Shown here: piece by piece, positions 32,790 to 41,866 of the stretch
How positions within the stretch are numbered: position 1 is the first letter of the stretch
Layout of the letters: each line of letters starts with the position of its first letter
NCBI RefSeq assembly: GCF_003925875.1
Contig: NZ_AP019309.1
Coordinates: 1-64,000 of the forward strand
Length of the DNA stretch: 64,000 nucleotides
Source of the DNA: Intestinibaculum porci
GTDB lineage: Bacteria; Bacillota_I; Bacilli_A; Erysipelotrichales; Coprobacillaceae
Reading direction: 5' to 3'
Program-made: the position numbers and the translations under genes
The notes under the pieces: model-generated
Databases searched by the model: none
Told to the model about the DNA's origin: nothing
Seen by the model: the letters and a program-made list of their open reading frames with translations, nothing else

Positions 32790-33036
32790 ACTTACTCTTT
32801 AAATCACTGATTGCTTTATTTCCATCCACCGTGCGCCCTAATTTGATATCCTCAAGTCCATCGAGAATTTCTTTAGCTTCAATCATTTTTCGCATAGTTC
32901 TCTCATAATAATCAATGTCCATAACAACTAAACGTCGATATCCGTTTTTAGTTACAAAAACAGGGCCGTTTTCTTCAGTACAAAGGCGTTCTAGTTCAAC
33001 TGTATTTTTTAAGTCACGCATAGGAATAATCTGCAT
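32779..33036 (-). CDS. Phd/YefM family antitoxin
   Basis: An 85-residue antitoxin with the PhdYefM N-terminal DNA-binding domain (MQIIPMRDLKNTVELERLC) and the LVVMDIDYYERT strand. Antitoxins of this family repress their operon and neutralise ParE/RelE toxins with the C-terminal helix. Its partner, downstream and overlapping, is a pseudogene, so the antitoxin is orphaned. GAAGCTGATATT precedes the start; the ribosome site is weak. The location right after ssrA fits an integration hotspot. Confidence 0.85.
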   Translation of the reverse strand: MQIIPMRDLKNTVELERLCTEENGPVFVTKNGYRRLVVMDIDYYERTMRKMIEAKEILDGLEDIKLGRTVDGNKAISDLKSKYGI

Positions 33037-33238
33037 AATATCAGCTTCTTTCTTGTGTCTTAATTATGTACTAAATTTAGCGCGAAGCAATGATGATTAA
33101 GTTATTTGCTTTGATTCTAAATTAAAAGCATTTTTTTGACCGTTCATACTTATTATCTTGCATTCGTGATGAAATAAAGGCATTCTATTATATAGAAATA
33201 GCTATTTATAGTAACCCAATATTGAAAGGATAATTGAT

Positions 33239-33451
33239 ATGAAAAAAATTTGGAATATGATATGTCATCGTCAAGTACATGATCGCGCTCTTAAATCACT
33301 TATGATGTTGATTACAGTCGTTTTTTACTTTTATTTGATGAGCTTCACGAAACATACTATAATAGTAGCAACGATTACCCTTATTATTTGTATCATACAA
33401 ATATACTTAATCGATTATGTTTTTTATCTTCTTGACGAACATTACCACTAA
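33239..33451 (+). CDS. Small hydrophobic protein of unknown function
   Basis: A 70-residue reading frame with GAAAGGATAATTGAT before the ATG. The N-terminus is basic (MKKIWNMICHRQVHDRAL), and two hydrophobic spans follow (about residues 20-36 and 43-63). No family is recognised. The ribosome site and the terminator directly downstream support it as a real gene. Confidence 0.5.
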   Translation: MKKIWNMICHRQVHDRALKSLMMLITVVFYFYLMSFTKHTIIVATITLIICIIQIYLIDYVFYLLDEHYH

Positions 33452-33466
33452 TTAAATATGACTGAA

Positions 33467-33496
33467 GAGCGTTAAAAATTATTTAACGCTTTTTTA
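33467..33496 (+). terminator. Intrinsic terminator after the small membrane protein
   Basis: AGCGTTAAA / TTTAACGCT stem followed by five to six T. Confidence 0.8.
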
Positions 33497-33823
33497 GCGT
33501 GGGAGAACTCTTGTCGATCACAACTTTCATTTATAATTGCTCCAAGTGCATGATCTGCCACAAGACATTCTTACCTTCTTCAAAGATTTTACTCACCATA
33601 AAGCGTCAGAATGAATGGATCAATTATCTTTTGTTAAAAAAAGGGCTGAATATTTCCTGCAAAGCGTGATCACGACAAAGCATCAGACCATTTTTATTTC
33701 TATTCATGCATTATACAATCTATTGTACGTTTTAGGGTGTCGGCTAGTCCGACATTTTTACTTTACTTTGTTAGATCTAAAAATATTTTTATGTAAAGGT
33801 TTACAAAAAATTATGTGTAAATA
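33497..33823. other. Non-coding spacer upstream of the MFS gene
   Basis: About 330 bases. A 70-codon frame at 33615-33827 has no ribosome site and low-quality composition, so I do not call it. A short inverted repeat (GGTGTCGGCTAGTCCGACATTT region, 33736-33758) resembles a small hairpin. Nothing else is recognisable. Confidence 0.4.
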
Positions 33824-33852
33824 TTGACATGTCTTTAATTATATAGTATTAT
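33824..33852 (+). promoter_or_regulatory. Promoter of the MFS-reductase operon
   Basis: TTGACA at 33824-33829, a 17-bp spacer and TATTAT at 33847-33852, about 37 nt before the start codon. Confidence 0.75.
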
Positions 33853-33888
33853 CATCACGTTCAATTTATCACAACAAGGAGAAATATT

Positions 33889-35130
33889 ATGAATCTGACA
33901 AAGAAAAGATGGATTTATTTGGTATTGTGCTGCCTTATAAACCTATGCTTAGGCTCCATTTATGCCTGGAGTGTCTTTGCCACACCAATGGCAGAGCATT
34001 TAACAAAATTTGCACATCATACGCTTACCACTGGGGATCTGGCGATCGTTTATACGATTGCCAATGCAGTAGGACCAATCACAATGATCAGTGGTGGGTT
34101 CTTTAATGATAAGTTTGGTCCTAAGGCCGTCATTTTTACTGGCGGGCTGATGTTCGGTTTAGGCTTAATAGCATCAGGCTTTGTGCATTCAGTTGGTATG
34201 CTGGTTTTAACGTATGGTATTATTAGCGGCCTTGGCTTAGGCATGGCTTATGGCAGTACCATTTCTACTGCTGTTAAGTTTTTTCAGGATAAACGTGGGC
34301 TTATTGGTGGGATCACAACAGGGATTTATGGTTTAAGCTCAGTCATTCTGCCACCAGTTGTTACTGCAATCGTGGCAGCAACTGATGTCACGATGGCTTT
34401 TAAAATTATTGGGATCGTATTCTTAGTGATTGTTTGTGGTTCAGCATTATTCTTAAAGCCATGTCCTAATGACTTCGTTCCTGAAGGATGGACACCACCT
34501 GTAAACGTCAAAAGTAGTGCTCATGATAAAAACTGGAAAGAAATGTTAAAAACACCAATCTTCTATATCATGATTCTGACCTTAACTTGTGGGGCTTTCT
34601 CAGGCATGATGATCATCTCACAGGCCAGTGGCGTCGCGATGAATATGATTGGGATGGTTCCAGCCAGCGCTGCTTTAGCTGTTTCTGTTTTAGCTTTATT
34701 CAACGTTTTAGGAAGAATTGCAGCCGGTTTTATTTCCGATCGTATTGGTCGCATTAATACGTTAGCGGGAGCCTTGGTTCTTTCAATGTTTGGTTTGGGA
34801 GCGCTTTATTTATGCCATCAAGGCACCGTTGCTTTATTTTATCTTGGAATTGCGGTCGTTGGCATTTGCTTTGGTTCATTTATGGGCGTTTTCCCAGGCT
34901 TTACAGTTGACCGTTTTGGCGCTAAAAATAACTCAGTAAACTACGGTATTATGTTTATCGGCTTTGCTTTAGCAGGATATTTTGGTCCTTCGGTTATGCG
35001 TAGTATCTTTGCGGCAGATGGGGCTTATCAGCGCGCTTTCTTAATTGCTCTCGTTTTTGATATTGCTGGTATTATTCTGACATTCTTATATCGAGTTGTG
35101 CTTAATAAAACTGAAGGAGGAAATCACTAA
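33889..35130 (+). CDS. OFA-type MFS transporter (oxalate/formate antiporter family)
   Basis: A 413-residue, 12-span major facilitator protein. The N-terminus (CLGSIYAWSVFATPMAEHL) and the GGFFNDKFGPK loop are hallmarks of the OFA/oxalate-formate group, which exchange small carboxylates. AAGGAGAAA precedes the ATG. Its stop overlaps the start of an old-yellow-enzyme-type reductase by one base. The pair probably imports a substrate and reduces it, or exchanges product for substrate. The actual acid is not readable from sequence. Confidence 0.85.
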   Translation: MNLTKKRWIYLVLCCLINLCLGSIYAWSVFATPMAEHLTKFAHHTLTTGDLAIVYTIANAVGPITMISGGFFNDKFGPKAVIFTGGLMFGLGLIASGFVHSVGMLVLTYGIISGLGLGMAYGSTISTAVKFFQDKRGLIGGITTGIYGLSSVILPPVVTAIVAATDVTMAFKIIGIVFLVIVCGSALFLKPCPNDFVPEGWTPPVNVKSSAHDKNWKEMLKTPIFYIMILTLTCGAFSGMMIISQASGVAMNMIGMVPASAALAVSVLALFNVLGRIAAGFISDRIGRINTLAGALVLSMFGLGALYLCHQGTVALFYLGIAVVGICFGSFMGVFPGFTVDRFGAKNNSVNYGIMFIGFALAGYFGPSVMRSIFAADGAYQRAFLIALVFDIAGIILTFLYRVVLNKTEGGNH

Positions 35131-37073
35131 TGGAAAGACAATATAAACATCTCACAAGTCCTATTACGATAGGACGAACAACATTTAGAAATCGTATGTT
35201 CTCAGCGCCAATGGGCGGTACGGATATTACCAATGATGGCTGTATCGGTCCTAAATCAACAGCTTTCTATGAATTACGTGCGAAAGGCGGAGCTGCGGCC
35301 GTTACTGTTTCTGAATGTATGGTGCATAAAACAGATGGCTCTCATGCTTACCGTCTTGATGAATCTATTTTAAACTCTTTAGCAGGGGCTACATATACAG
35401 CTGATGCCATCAGAAGACATGGCGCGATCCCTTCATTAGAACTTTCTCATTCAGGCATGTTTGCCGGGACATACATGACAGATAAAACAAGACAACATGA
35501 ACTTGTTCAGTATGGACCATGTGATACTACAAGAGCTGATGGGGTTAAAGTAAAAGCTTTAGATGAAGAGATGATTACTGAAATCGTTAAAGCTTATGGT
35601 CATGTGGCAGGCTTAGCGAAACGTGCTGGCTTTGAAATGATCATGATTCATGGTGGTCACGGCTGGCTGATTAACCAGTTCTTTTCACCATTATTTAACC
35701 ATCGTGAAGATGAATATGGCGGATCACTAGAAAATCGCTGTCGTTTTGCGATTCGTGTTTTAAAATCCGTACGTGAAGCAGTTGGTCCTTATTTTCCCAT
35801 TGAATTCCGCATGAGCGGCAGTGAATTTGTCGAAGGGGGATATGGCTTAGAAGATGGTGTAGAAATCGCCAAAATGATTGAACCTTATGTTGATATCATT
35901 CATGTTTCTGCAGGAACGTATCAGAAGACTTTTGGGATTACCCATCCTTCAATGTTCGAAGAACATGGCCGTAACGTCTTCTTAGCAGCGGAAATCAAGA
36001 AACATGTTTCAAAACCCGTTGCCACAATTGGTGGGTTAAATGATCCCGCCCAGTTAGAAGAAATCATTGCCAGTGGGAAGGCTGATATTGTTTATATGGC
36101 GAGAGCACTATTAGCGGATCCATTCTTACCACGTAAAGTCGTTGAAAATCGTCCAGAAGAAATCGTCAAATGTTTACGCTGCTTTACCTGTATGGCAGAA
36201 AGAGCCGCGACATCAACACGTCGCTGCACAGTGAACCCATTGATTGGCCGTGAACTTGAAGGTGACGAAATCACCCTGGCACCAGTCAAACGTAAAGTTG
36301 TTGTTGTCGGTGGAGGTCCTGGCGGATTATACGCAGCTTATACAGCGGCCCGTCGCGGTCATGATGTCGTCCTTTTTGAAAAAGAAAAGGAAGTCGGCGG
36401 CATCTTAAGAAGTGAACAGGCTCTTCCATTCAAACATGAAATGTATGAACTTTCAGGTACATATGAACTGTTAGCTAAGAAAGCCGGCGTTACCTTTAAG
36501 ATGAATACCTTAGCGACGAAAGAAGTCGTTGAAAAAGAAAATCCTTATGCACTTATTATTGCTTCTGGATCAACGCCATTAGTTCCGCCAATCCCTGGTC
36601 TTGACGGAGACAATGTGGTTATTGTCAATAACTACTATAAGGAAAAAGAAAAGGTGACTGATCAGGTTGTTGTCTTTGGCGGTGGTCTTGCCGGCTGTGA
36701 ATGTGCGATTCATTTAGGAATGGAAGGCAAAAACGTCGAATTAGTAGAAATGAGAGACGAATTAGCTCCTGATGCGAACGTCCGTCATCGTCTATTATTA
36801 TTGGCTCAAGTCAATAAATATGTGCATGTTCATACGGGATTAAAAGGTGTTAAGGTCACTTCTGAAGGCATTGAATGTGTCGGCTCAGAAGGAAAGAATG
36901 TTCTTGTCAAAGGCACATCCGTCATTTGCGCTTTAGGCCAGCGTTCGACAACAAAAACCGTTGAAGAGCTGATGAATAGTGCCCCTTATGTCCGGGTTGT
37001 GGGGGATGCTGCTAAAGTATCCACAATTACTAATGCTGTTTACTGGGGCTATCATGCAGCTTTAGATATTTAA
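35130..37073 (+). CDS. NADH:flavin oxidoreductase / 2-enoate-reductase-like enzyme
   Basis: A 647-residue, three-part enzyme. The N-terminal FMN-binding old-yellow-enzyme barrel (residues 1-335) contains HGGHGWLINQFFSP and NRCRFAIRVL. A cysteine cluster for [4Fe-4S] (CLRCFTC, then C at +12) follows near residues 349-367. The C-terminal FAD/NAD domains show GGGPGGLYAAYTA and a second GGGLAGCE. This is the 2,4-dienoyl-CoA reductase/BaiCD architecture, which reduces activated C=C bonds of enoates or steroids using NADH. Coupling with the MFS gene (TAATG overlap) suggests anaerobic reduction of an imported unsaturated acid. Confidence 0.88.
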   Translation: MERQYKHLTSPITIGRTTFRNRMFSAPMGGTDITNDGCIGPKSTAFYELRAKGGAAAVTVSECMVHKTDGSHAYRLDESILNSLAGATYTADAIRRHGAIPSLELSHSGMFAGTYMTDKTRQHELVQYGPCDTTRADGVKVKALDEEMITEIVKAYGHVAGLAKRAGFEMIMIHGGHGWLINQFFSPLFNHREDEYGGSLENRCRFAIRVLKSVREAVGPYFPIEFRMSGSEFVEGGYGLEDGVEIAKMIEPYVDIIHVSAGTYQKTFGITHPSMFEEHGRNVFLAAEIKKHVSKPVATIGGLNDPAQLEEIIASGKADIVYMARALLADPFLPRKVVENRPEEIVKCLRCFTCMAERAATSTRRCTVNPLIGRELEGDEITLAPVKRKVVVVGGGPGGLYAAYTAARRGHDVVLFEKEKEVGGILRSEQALPFKHEMYELSGTYELLAKKAGVTFKMNTLATKEVVEKENPYALIIASGSTPLVPPIPGLDGDNVVIVNNYYKEKEKVTDQVVVFGGGLAGCECAIHLGMEGKNVELVEMRDELAPDANVRHRLLLLAQVNKYVHVHTGLKGVKVTSEGIECVGSEGKNVLVKGTSVICALGQRSTTKTVEELMNSAPYVRVVGDAAKVSTITNAVYWGYHAALDI

Positions 37074-37120
37074 CACATATATCATAACAACAGGATACAT
37101 GTTTGAACAAATCTATAATG

Positions 37121-37155
37121 AGGCGAAGGAATAGTGATATTCTTTCGCTTTTTCA
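37121..37155 (+). terminator. Intrinsic terminator after the reductase gene
   Basis: GCGAAGGAATA / TATTCTTTCGC stem (one G-U pair) with a GTGA loop, then TTTTT. Confidence 0.85.
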
Positions 37156-37212
37156 TTTGTTAATTGAATTTATAATATTTCATTGATTTAATCAAAGCAA
37201 AGAATAGGGCTA

Positions 37213-37221
37213 TGTTATAAT
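37213..37221 (+). promoter_or_regulatory. Extended -10 promoter of the GGDEF gene
   Basis: TG-T-TATAAT, with TATAAT at 37216-37221, about 60 nt before the start. Confidence 0.5.
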
Positions 37222-37282
37222 ATATTTACATACATATTCGGGGAAGGAATATGTTGATCAATAGAATTGAGAGGGATGTTTT

Positions 37283-39862
37283 ATGGGAGTTCATTTCTTG
37301 TTCAGATATGGAAGTAAGAAGTTTATTTGCTATTTACTGATTGTCATTGTCATACAGATGATTATAGCTGTCATTTCTCCTCTTCATGGAGAAACAAAAG
37401 ATCACTTAAAGACAGTGAAAATTGGCTATTTCTATTTTAAAGGCTATCAGGATGGAAAAAACAGCAAGGAACCAAAAAGTGGTTTAGGTTATGAGTATAT
37501 CCAGCAGGTGGCTAATTATGCTGGCTGGAAATGTCAGTATGTTTATGGTTCATGGCAGAGCATTTATCAGAAGCTGCTTAAAGGGGATGTGGATGTCATG
37601 ACTGATATTTCCTACAGTAAAGAAAGAAGTCAGCACATGCTTTTTTCCACGATTCCTTTTGATCGGGAAAGCTATTATCTTTTTGTGCCTAAAAAGAAGG
37701 CGGATGATTATGGCCAGTTAAAATCCTTAAAAGGAAAAACTGTTGGGGTGACAAAAGGTGTGATCCAGACAGGACAATTGGAGGCATGGAATAAGAAAAA
37801 CAAAGCTGGACTGATTCTCAAATATTATAAAAATTCCATGCAAAGAGTTAAGGCCTATGAACAGGGAAAGACGGATATGACTTTAGGCTTTAGCTTAGGG
37901 ACATCAATCAAAAAAAACAATGTACCCTTTAAATATATTGGTTCATCTAGTTCTTTTATTGTGACGTCTAAAAAAAGACCTGATTTAGTAGAAGATGTGA
38001 ATCAGGCCATGGCAAGATTGACATCAACAGTACCGCGGATTGACAGTTCACTTGCCGAAAAGTATTTTTCTCATTCAGTTATCATGTCAGAACTCTCTGT
38101 AAGAGAACTCAACTGGTTCAAAAAGCATCATACGATCGATATCGGCTATCTGACGGATATGGCCCCATTTTCTTATACTGATGATCAAGGACAAGCTGCA
38201 GGGACGTATATAGATTTATTAAAGCATACATTTCACTATTTTCATCTGAATAATAAGCTACGTTATCATGCCTATAAGAAAGTGAATGAAATGATTAAAG
38301 ATCTGCAACACGAAAAGATTGATCTCTTTGTACCTTGTCTCGGCAATGCCTGGCGATCAGAACAGATCGGCATTTTACAGAGCATTAATATGAATTCTAC
38401 GACCGTCAGTTTGATGACGAAAAAGGGCCATACCAACGGACATCTTCTTGCCGTAACGGAACAGAGTCCAATGAAAGAGGCTTATCACAATTTTGCTTAT
38501 AAAAATTACAAAACTGTTTATTATAATAGTATTTCAGATTGCATAAAGGCAGTACGTTCAGGTGAGGCTGATGCGACACTTCTCAATTCTTATCAGATTT
38601 CTATTTATCTCCATGGTAGTGAAGATCTCTCTGAAAAAAGAGTCAATCCACCTCTCGAGATGACATTAGCCATCGGCTCTTCAAACAGATATCTTCTCGA
38701 TATTATCAATCGTGGTATTGTCAGCTGGAAACAAGAAAATATTAGTGAATCTTTAATGGATCACACGGTCGCAAAGCAGGAAATCACATTGGGTGATTTC
38801 ATTAAAAAACATTTTATCGGGGCCTTAGGCTTAGCCGCTTTATTAGCGATGATTATTACGATCCCGATCACCGGATGGATTTATACAAAACGGCGACGTA
38901 TACTTGCAGAAAAAGCGGCTAATGATGATTTGCTGACAGGATTATATAGCCGTAGAGCTTATGATGAAGATTTAGATCAAAACTTATGGCATAGTCCAAA
39001 GGACTATGCGATTGTGGCAATGGATGCGAATGGACTAAAAAAAGTGAATGATCACTTAGGACATAGAGCAGGGGATGAAATGTTAAAGGGAGTCGCTTCC
39101 TGCATACAAGAAACGATGCATCATTTCAATATGCCAGGCAAAGCCTATCGCATTGGCGGTGATGAATTTGTAATTATTCTTGAAACGCAAAAGAAAGATT
39201 TTGAAACGTTTTATCAAAACCTTTTATCACGTATTGCCTCATGGCATGGTCAGCTGGTCGATCATATCACTGTTTCATCAGGCTATGCCTTTTCATCTGA
39301 TGATCCGACTTTATCAGTGCGGGAGCTGATCGCCAAAGCGGATGAACTCATGTATCATGAAAAACAGGAACTCATAAGAGATGAAGATCCTTTGCTTAAT
39401 CGGGAAGACTCTGAAGTCTATAAACGCTTAGTACAAATATATAAAACCCATTTGGATCCCAAGACCCAGTTACCTGGAGCTATATATTTCTATCATATCG
39501 AAGATGAGATTCGTAAAGAAGTGGAGGCAGGAGGTGCTCAATTGGCTATTCTGGCTATTAAGATCGCCCCTGTGTCTGATGATATCACATACTGTTTTAT
39601 TCGCATGTTTGGCAAAGAAAATTTGAGCCGTTTTGAGGACTGCTATTATGTTATGACCTCTGATGTTCAGCTCAAAGTGCGAATCAAAGAGTTATATAAA
39701 AATCTCTCTTCACTTGAAAAAAATACACCGCTTGATATGTCAGCTGGTGTGTATGTGATAGATCATAATGATCATAAACCGATCGAAGAGATCTGTCAGG
39801 ACATAAGAAAACGCACCAAGATATGTCATGATCATCAGCTTCATATTTATGATCAGTATTAA
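37283..39862 (+). CDS. Membrane sensor diguanylate cyclase with two solute-binding domains
   Basis: An 859-residue sensor. A first membrane segment (about residues 13-33) is followed by two tandem extracytoplasmic SBP_bac_3-like domains (about 45-265 and 275-500). The second span is about residues 511-533. A GGDEF domain follows with RIGGDEFVIILE near residue 625, DDLLTGLYSRRAYDED at its start and an intact catalytic signature. The last about 180 residues (from LDPKTQLPGA) look like a degenerate second GGDEF domain lacking the signature. It would make cyclic di-GMP in response to a bound ligand, perhaps an amino acid. The L,D-transpeptidase gene follows by 9 nt. Confidence 0.88.
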   Translation: MGVHFLFRYGSKKFICYLLIVIVIQMIIAVISPLHGETKDHLKTVKIGYFYFKGYQDGKNSKEPKSGLGYEYIQQVANYAGWKCQYVYGSWQSIYQKLLKGDVDVMTDISYSKERSQHMLFSTIPFDRESYYLFVPKKKADDYGQLKSLKGKTVGVTKGVIQTGQLEAWNKKNKAGLILKYYKNSMQRVKAYEQGKTDMTLGFSLGTSIKKNNVPFKYIGSSSSFIVTSKKRPDLVEDVNQAMARLTSTVPRIDSSLAEKYFSHSVIMSELSVRELNWFKKHHTIDIGYLTDMAPFSYTDDQGQAAGTYIDLLKHTFHYFHLNNKLRYHAYKKVNEMIKDLQHEKIDLFVPCLGNAWRSEQIGILQSINMNSTTVSLMTKKGHTNGHLLAVTEQSPMKEAYHNFAYKNYKTVYYNSISDCIKAVRSGEADATLLNSYQISIYLHGSEDLSEKRVNPPLEMTLAIGSSNRYLLDIINRGIVSWKQENISESLMDHTVAKQEITLGDFIKKHFIGALGLAALLAMIITIPITGWIYTKRRRILAEKAANDDLLTGLYSRRAYDEDLDQNLWHSPKDYAIVAMDANGLKKVNDHLGHRAGDEMLKGVASCIQETMHHFNMPGKAYRIGGDEFVIILETQKKDFETFYQNLLSRIASWHGQLVDHITVSSGYAFSSDDPTLSVRELIAKADELMYHEKQELIRDEDPLLNREDSEVYKRLVQIYKTHLDPKTQLPGAIYFYHIEDEIRKEVEAGGAQLAILAIKIAPVSDDITYCFIRMFGKENLSRFEDCYYVMTSDVQLKVRIKELYKNLSSLEKNTPLDMSAGVYVIDHNDHKPIEEICQDIRKRTKICHDHQLHIYDQY

Positions 39863-39871
39863 GGAGAGTTT

Positions 39872-40705
39872 ATGCATTCTATTTTATCGTGTTTGTTATG
39901 TTTATCACTCATTTCACCAATATATGTTCAAAAATATGTCCCTGGTCTTTACCAGGTTAAAAGTGCGCAGAAGGTTTATTTAAAACCTTCTGCTTCATCA
40001 AAGATTGTAAAAACACTGAAGAAAGGAAACATTCTAGCCATTGATGCCATCAATGGCCAATATGGCTTAAGCAGTGATGCCCATGGCTATATTTCTTTAA
40101 AAGACTGTCAGCTGCAAAGATCAGTCTCTTCGTTAATCGAAGAGACAAAAGTGTCTCGCGAAACCAGGCAATTAGTGATTGTTAATGGCCCATTGCAAAA
40201 GGGCCGATATAAAGTCAGTTTATGGACTAAGAAAGCAAGCTGGCAGGAAAGTTTAAGGACAACAAAAGCTTATATTGGTAAAAACGGGATGAAACGGCAT
40301 CGACATCGTGGTGATTATACGACACCGATTGGCTGTTTTCGTTTTACCTATGCTTTTGGCACCCATAATAATCCTGGTACACCATTCACGTATAAAAAAC
40401 TTAATAACCGTTCTTACTGGTATTACGGCAATAATACCTACAGAGAAAGTGATCATGTAATACCTGGTGAATACCTGGCAAAAAGCCGGCAGGCTTATGA
40501 ATATGCCTTATTTATTAACTTCAATGAATATGCAAAAGTTAAGCAGGCTGGTGGTGCCATCTTCCTGCATTGTTACTCAGGACATCAATACACCGCAGGC
40601 TGCGTGGCTATTGACCGTAAACTGATGAAACGGTATATGAAAACCATTCAACCTGCAGCTAGGATTATAATTACACCACATATGCAGGATATAAAAAACT
40701 ATTAG
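39872..40705 (+). CDS. Secreted L,D-transpeptidase (YkuD-type) with SH3-like domain
   Basis: A 277-residue exported protein. A hydrophobic N-terminus (MHSILSCLLCLSLISPIYV) is followed by an SH3b-like domain (about residues 25-78). The YkuD domain has GGAIFLHCYSGHQYTAGCVA near its end: His, then the catalytic Cys in TAGCVAI (usually S/T-HGC; the second residue here is Ala). Such enzymes form 3-3 peptidoglycan cross-links or anchor proteins. TAAGGAGAG at the end of the GGDEF gene is its ribosome site, so the two genes are probably one operon. Confidence 0.82.
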   Translation: MHSILSCLLCLSLISPIYVQKYVPGLYQVKSAQKVYLKPSASSKIVKTLKKGNILAIDAINGQYGLSSDAHGYISLKDCQLQRSVSSLIEETKVSRETRQLVIVNGPLQKGRYKVSLWTKKASWQESLRTTKAYIGKNGMKRHRHRGDYTTPIGCFRFTYAFGTHNNPGTPFTYKKLNNRSYWYYGNNTYRESDHVIPGEYLAKSRQAYEYALFINFNEYAKVKQAGGAIFLHCYSGHQYTAGCVAIDRKLMKRYMKTIQPAARIIITPHMQDIKNY

Positions 40706-40707
40706 TA

Positions 40708-40741
40708 TCTCATAGAAAAAGATTTCTATGAGATTTTTTCT
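40708..40741 (+). terminator. Intrinsic terminator after the L,D-transpeptidase gene
   Basis: CTCATAGAAA / TTCTATGAG stem with an A/T loop, then a T-run. Confidence 0.85.
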
Positions 40742-40770
40742 GTTTGTGCATATTATATGGTTTTATACAC

Positions 40771-40890
40771 TATTATTTCGCATCAAAGAGACAAAAGCCT
40801 TCCATGGTGATAGGTAAGCCACCGATGGATTCTTCACTTTTATAGATTTTGGTGTGGACCGGCAGAGTATGTAAACGACTTGAAAGCTAT
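40771..40890 (-). pseudogene. C-terminal fragment of an unidentified protein
   Basis: On the minus strand one frame opens after a TAG near 40888. It reads LSSRLHTLPVHTKIYKSEES, then IGGLPITMEGFCLFDAK, to a TAA near 40771. The composition looks like genuine protein and ends in a proper stop, but there is no start codon or upstream coding. I read it as the surviving tail of a deleted gene. The family is not recognised. Confidence 0.45.
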
Positions 40891-40925
40891 AAACCACACA
40901 ACGTGAATGTGGTTTGCCCAAAAAT

Positions 40926-41036
40926 GAAAAGCCACCGGCTAAGTCCGATGGCTATTTTTTATCCTAAAAAAAATGCCCAGAGGGCAGTGTACACAAAGCA
41001 CACTTAGCATTTAGCTGCCGGTTCTGGGTCTTACTT
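40926..41036 (-). terminator. Two tandem hairpin terminators behind the DUF3800 gene
   Basis: Minus-strand reading: first a long structured hairpin, CCCAGA...GGCAG / CTGCCC...TCTGGG (about 40975-41033), enclosing a smaller AGTGTGCT / AGTGTACACT-type arm, then T8. Second, an AGCCATCGG...CCGGTGGCT hairpin (40931-40953) with T on the minus side and AT-rich flanks on both sides. The 350-bp gap to the previous plus-strand gene holds only these and a gene fragment. Confidence 0.65.
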
Positions 41037-41058
41037 TAATGCAATGGTACCATTGTCA

Positions 41059-41766
41059 TCAAGGCTTGTCAATGAAGTTGATTTTCTTTGTCCTACCTTT
41101 TCGAATATGACCAGGAAAGATATTCAATCTAAATCTTGTGGGATCTAAAATCTTTAAGACAGGATAGATTAAAGGATAGTTTTTAGAGCAGAGATAGAAC
41201 GTATTGACAATTAAATCGGCTAGCTGGATACCATAATGGTATCGAGAATCATAATAGGTAATCTGAAAGCTATAATCGCAGTAACAGAATTCAGTATTTA
41301 AAAACTTCTCTAAGTCTTTTAAATCACCAACACTCACATTACGATTATCAATACTTAAAATGAATTCATAAGACTGATGGGGTGGTAAAAGCGGTAATAT
41401 ACAGTCATGGAAAAGTAATTTCACACCATAGTTAAAGAAGATATTACAACGATCAATTTTCTTCATCATATGGCTTTTATCAAAGAGAATGGCACAGCCA
41501 TAAAAGCCATCAATCTTTTGAATACGTGAGAGTAATGCAATCTTTTCATCATCATGCATCATTCTTGATTTCAGCTCCTGATCAAGTGGTAACTGTCGTT
41601 TCTTTTTTTGTTTCTTATTAATCTTTTTATAACGTTGAATAATTTTATCTTTATGATGTGCCTCATCAATGACAAAGTAACCGCCAATGGCAAATAAAGG
41701 TGTGGGGCTATTCTGATGGATATTGCCAGATTCATCGAGATATACATAAATCTTGATTATAATCAC
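41059..41766 (-). CDS. DUF3800 domain protein
   Basis: A 235-residue protein with the DUF3800 signature: N-terminal YVYLDESGNIH, a central IDNRN, and C-terminal YHYGIQLADLIVNTFY. The acidic residues fit an RNase H-like fold; members often sit in mobile or defence regions but the function is unproven. The start is unclear. The only standard start, GTG at 41766, overlaps the AAGGAG ribosome site, so an unusual codon (ATC or ATA a few codons later) may be used. It stands alone, with strong terminators behind. Confidence 0.75.
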   Translation of the reverse strand: MIIIKIYVYLDESGNIHQNSPTPLFAIGGYFVIDEAHHKDKIIQRYKKINKKQKKKRQLPLDQELKSRMMHDDEKIALLSRIQKIDGFYGCAILFDKSHMMKKIDRCNIFFNYGVKLLFHDCILPLLPPHQSYEFILSIDNRNVSVGDLKDLEKFLNTEFCYCDYSFQITYYDSRYHYGIQLADLIVNTFYLCSKNYPLIYPVLKILDPTRFRLNIFPGHIRKGRTKKINFIDKP

Positions 41767-41866
41767 TCCTTTTTTTTAATTATATAATAATGAAATAGAA
41801 TCCTGTAGAGAAAAATATTATAATGGGAGGGAAAGGGAGTCTTCAAGAAGACCAAGGGAAATTGAT

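Noticed and set aside
33615-33827. 70-codon plus-strand frame before the MFS gene
   Set aside because: No ribosome site, and it overlaps the -35 of the MFS promoter; composition looks non-coding.
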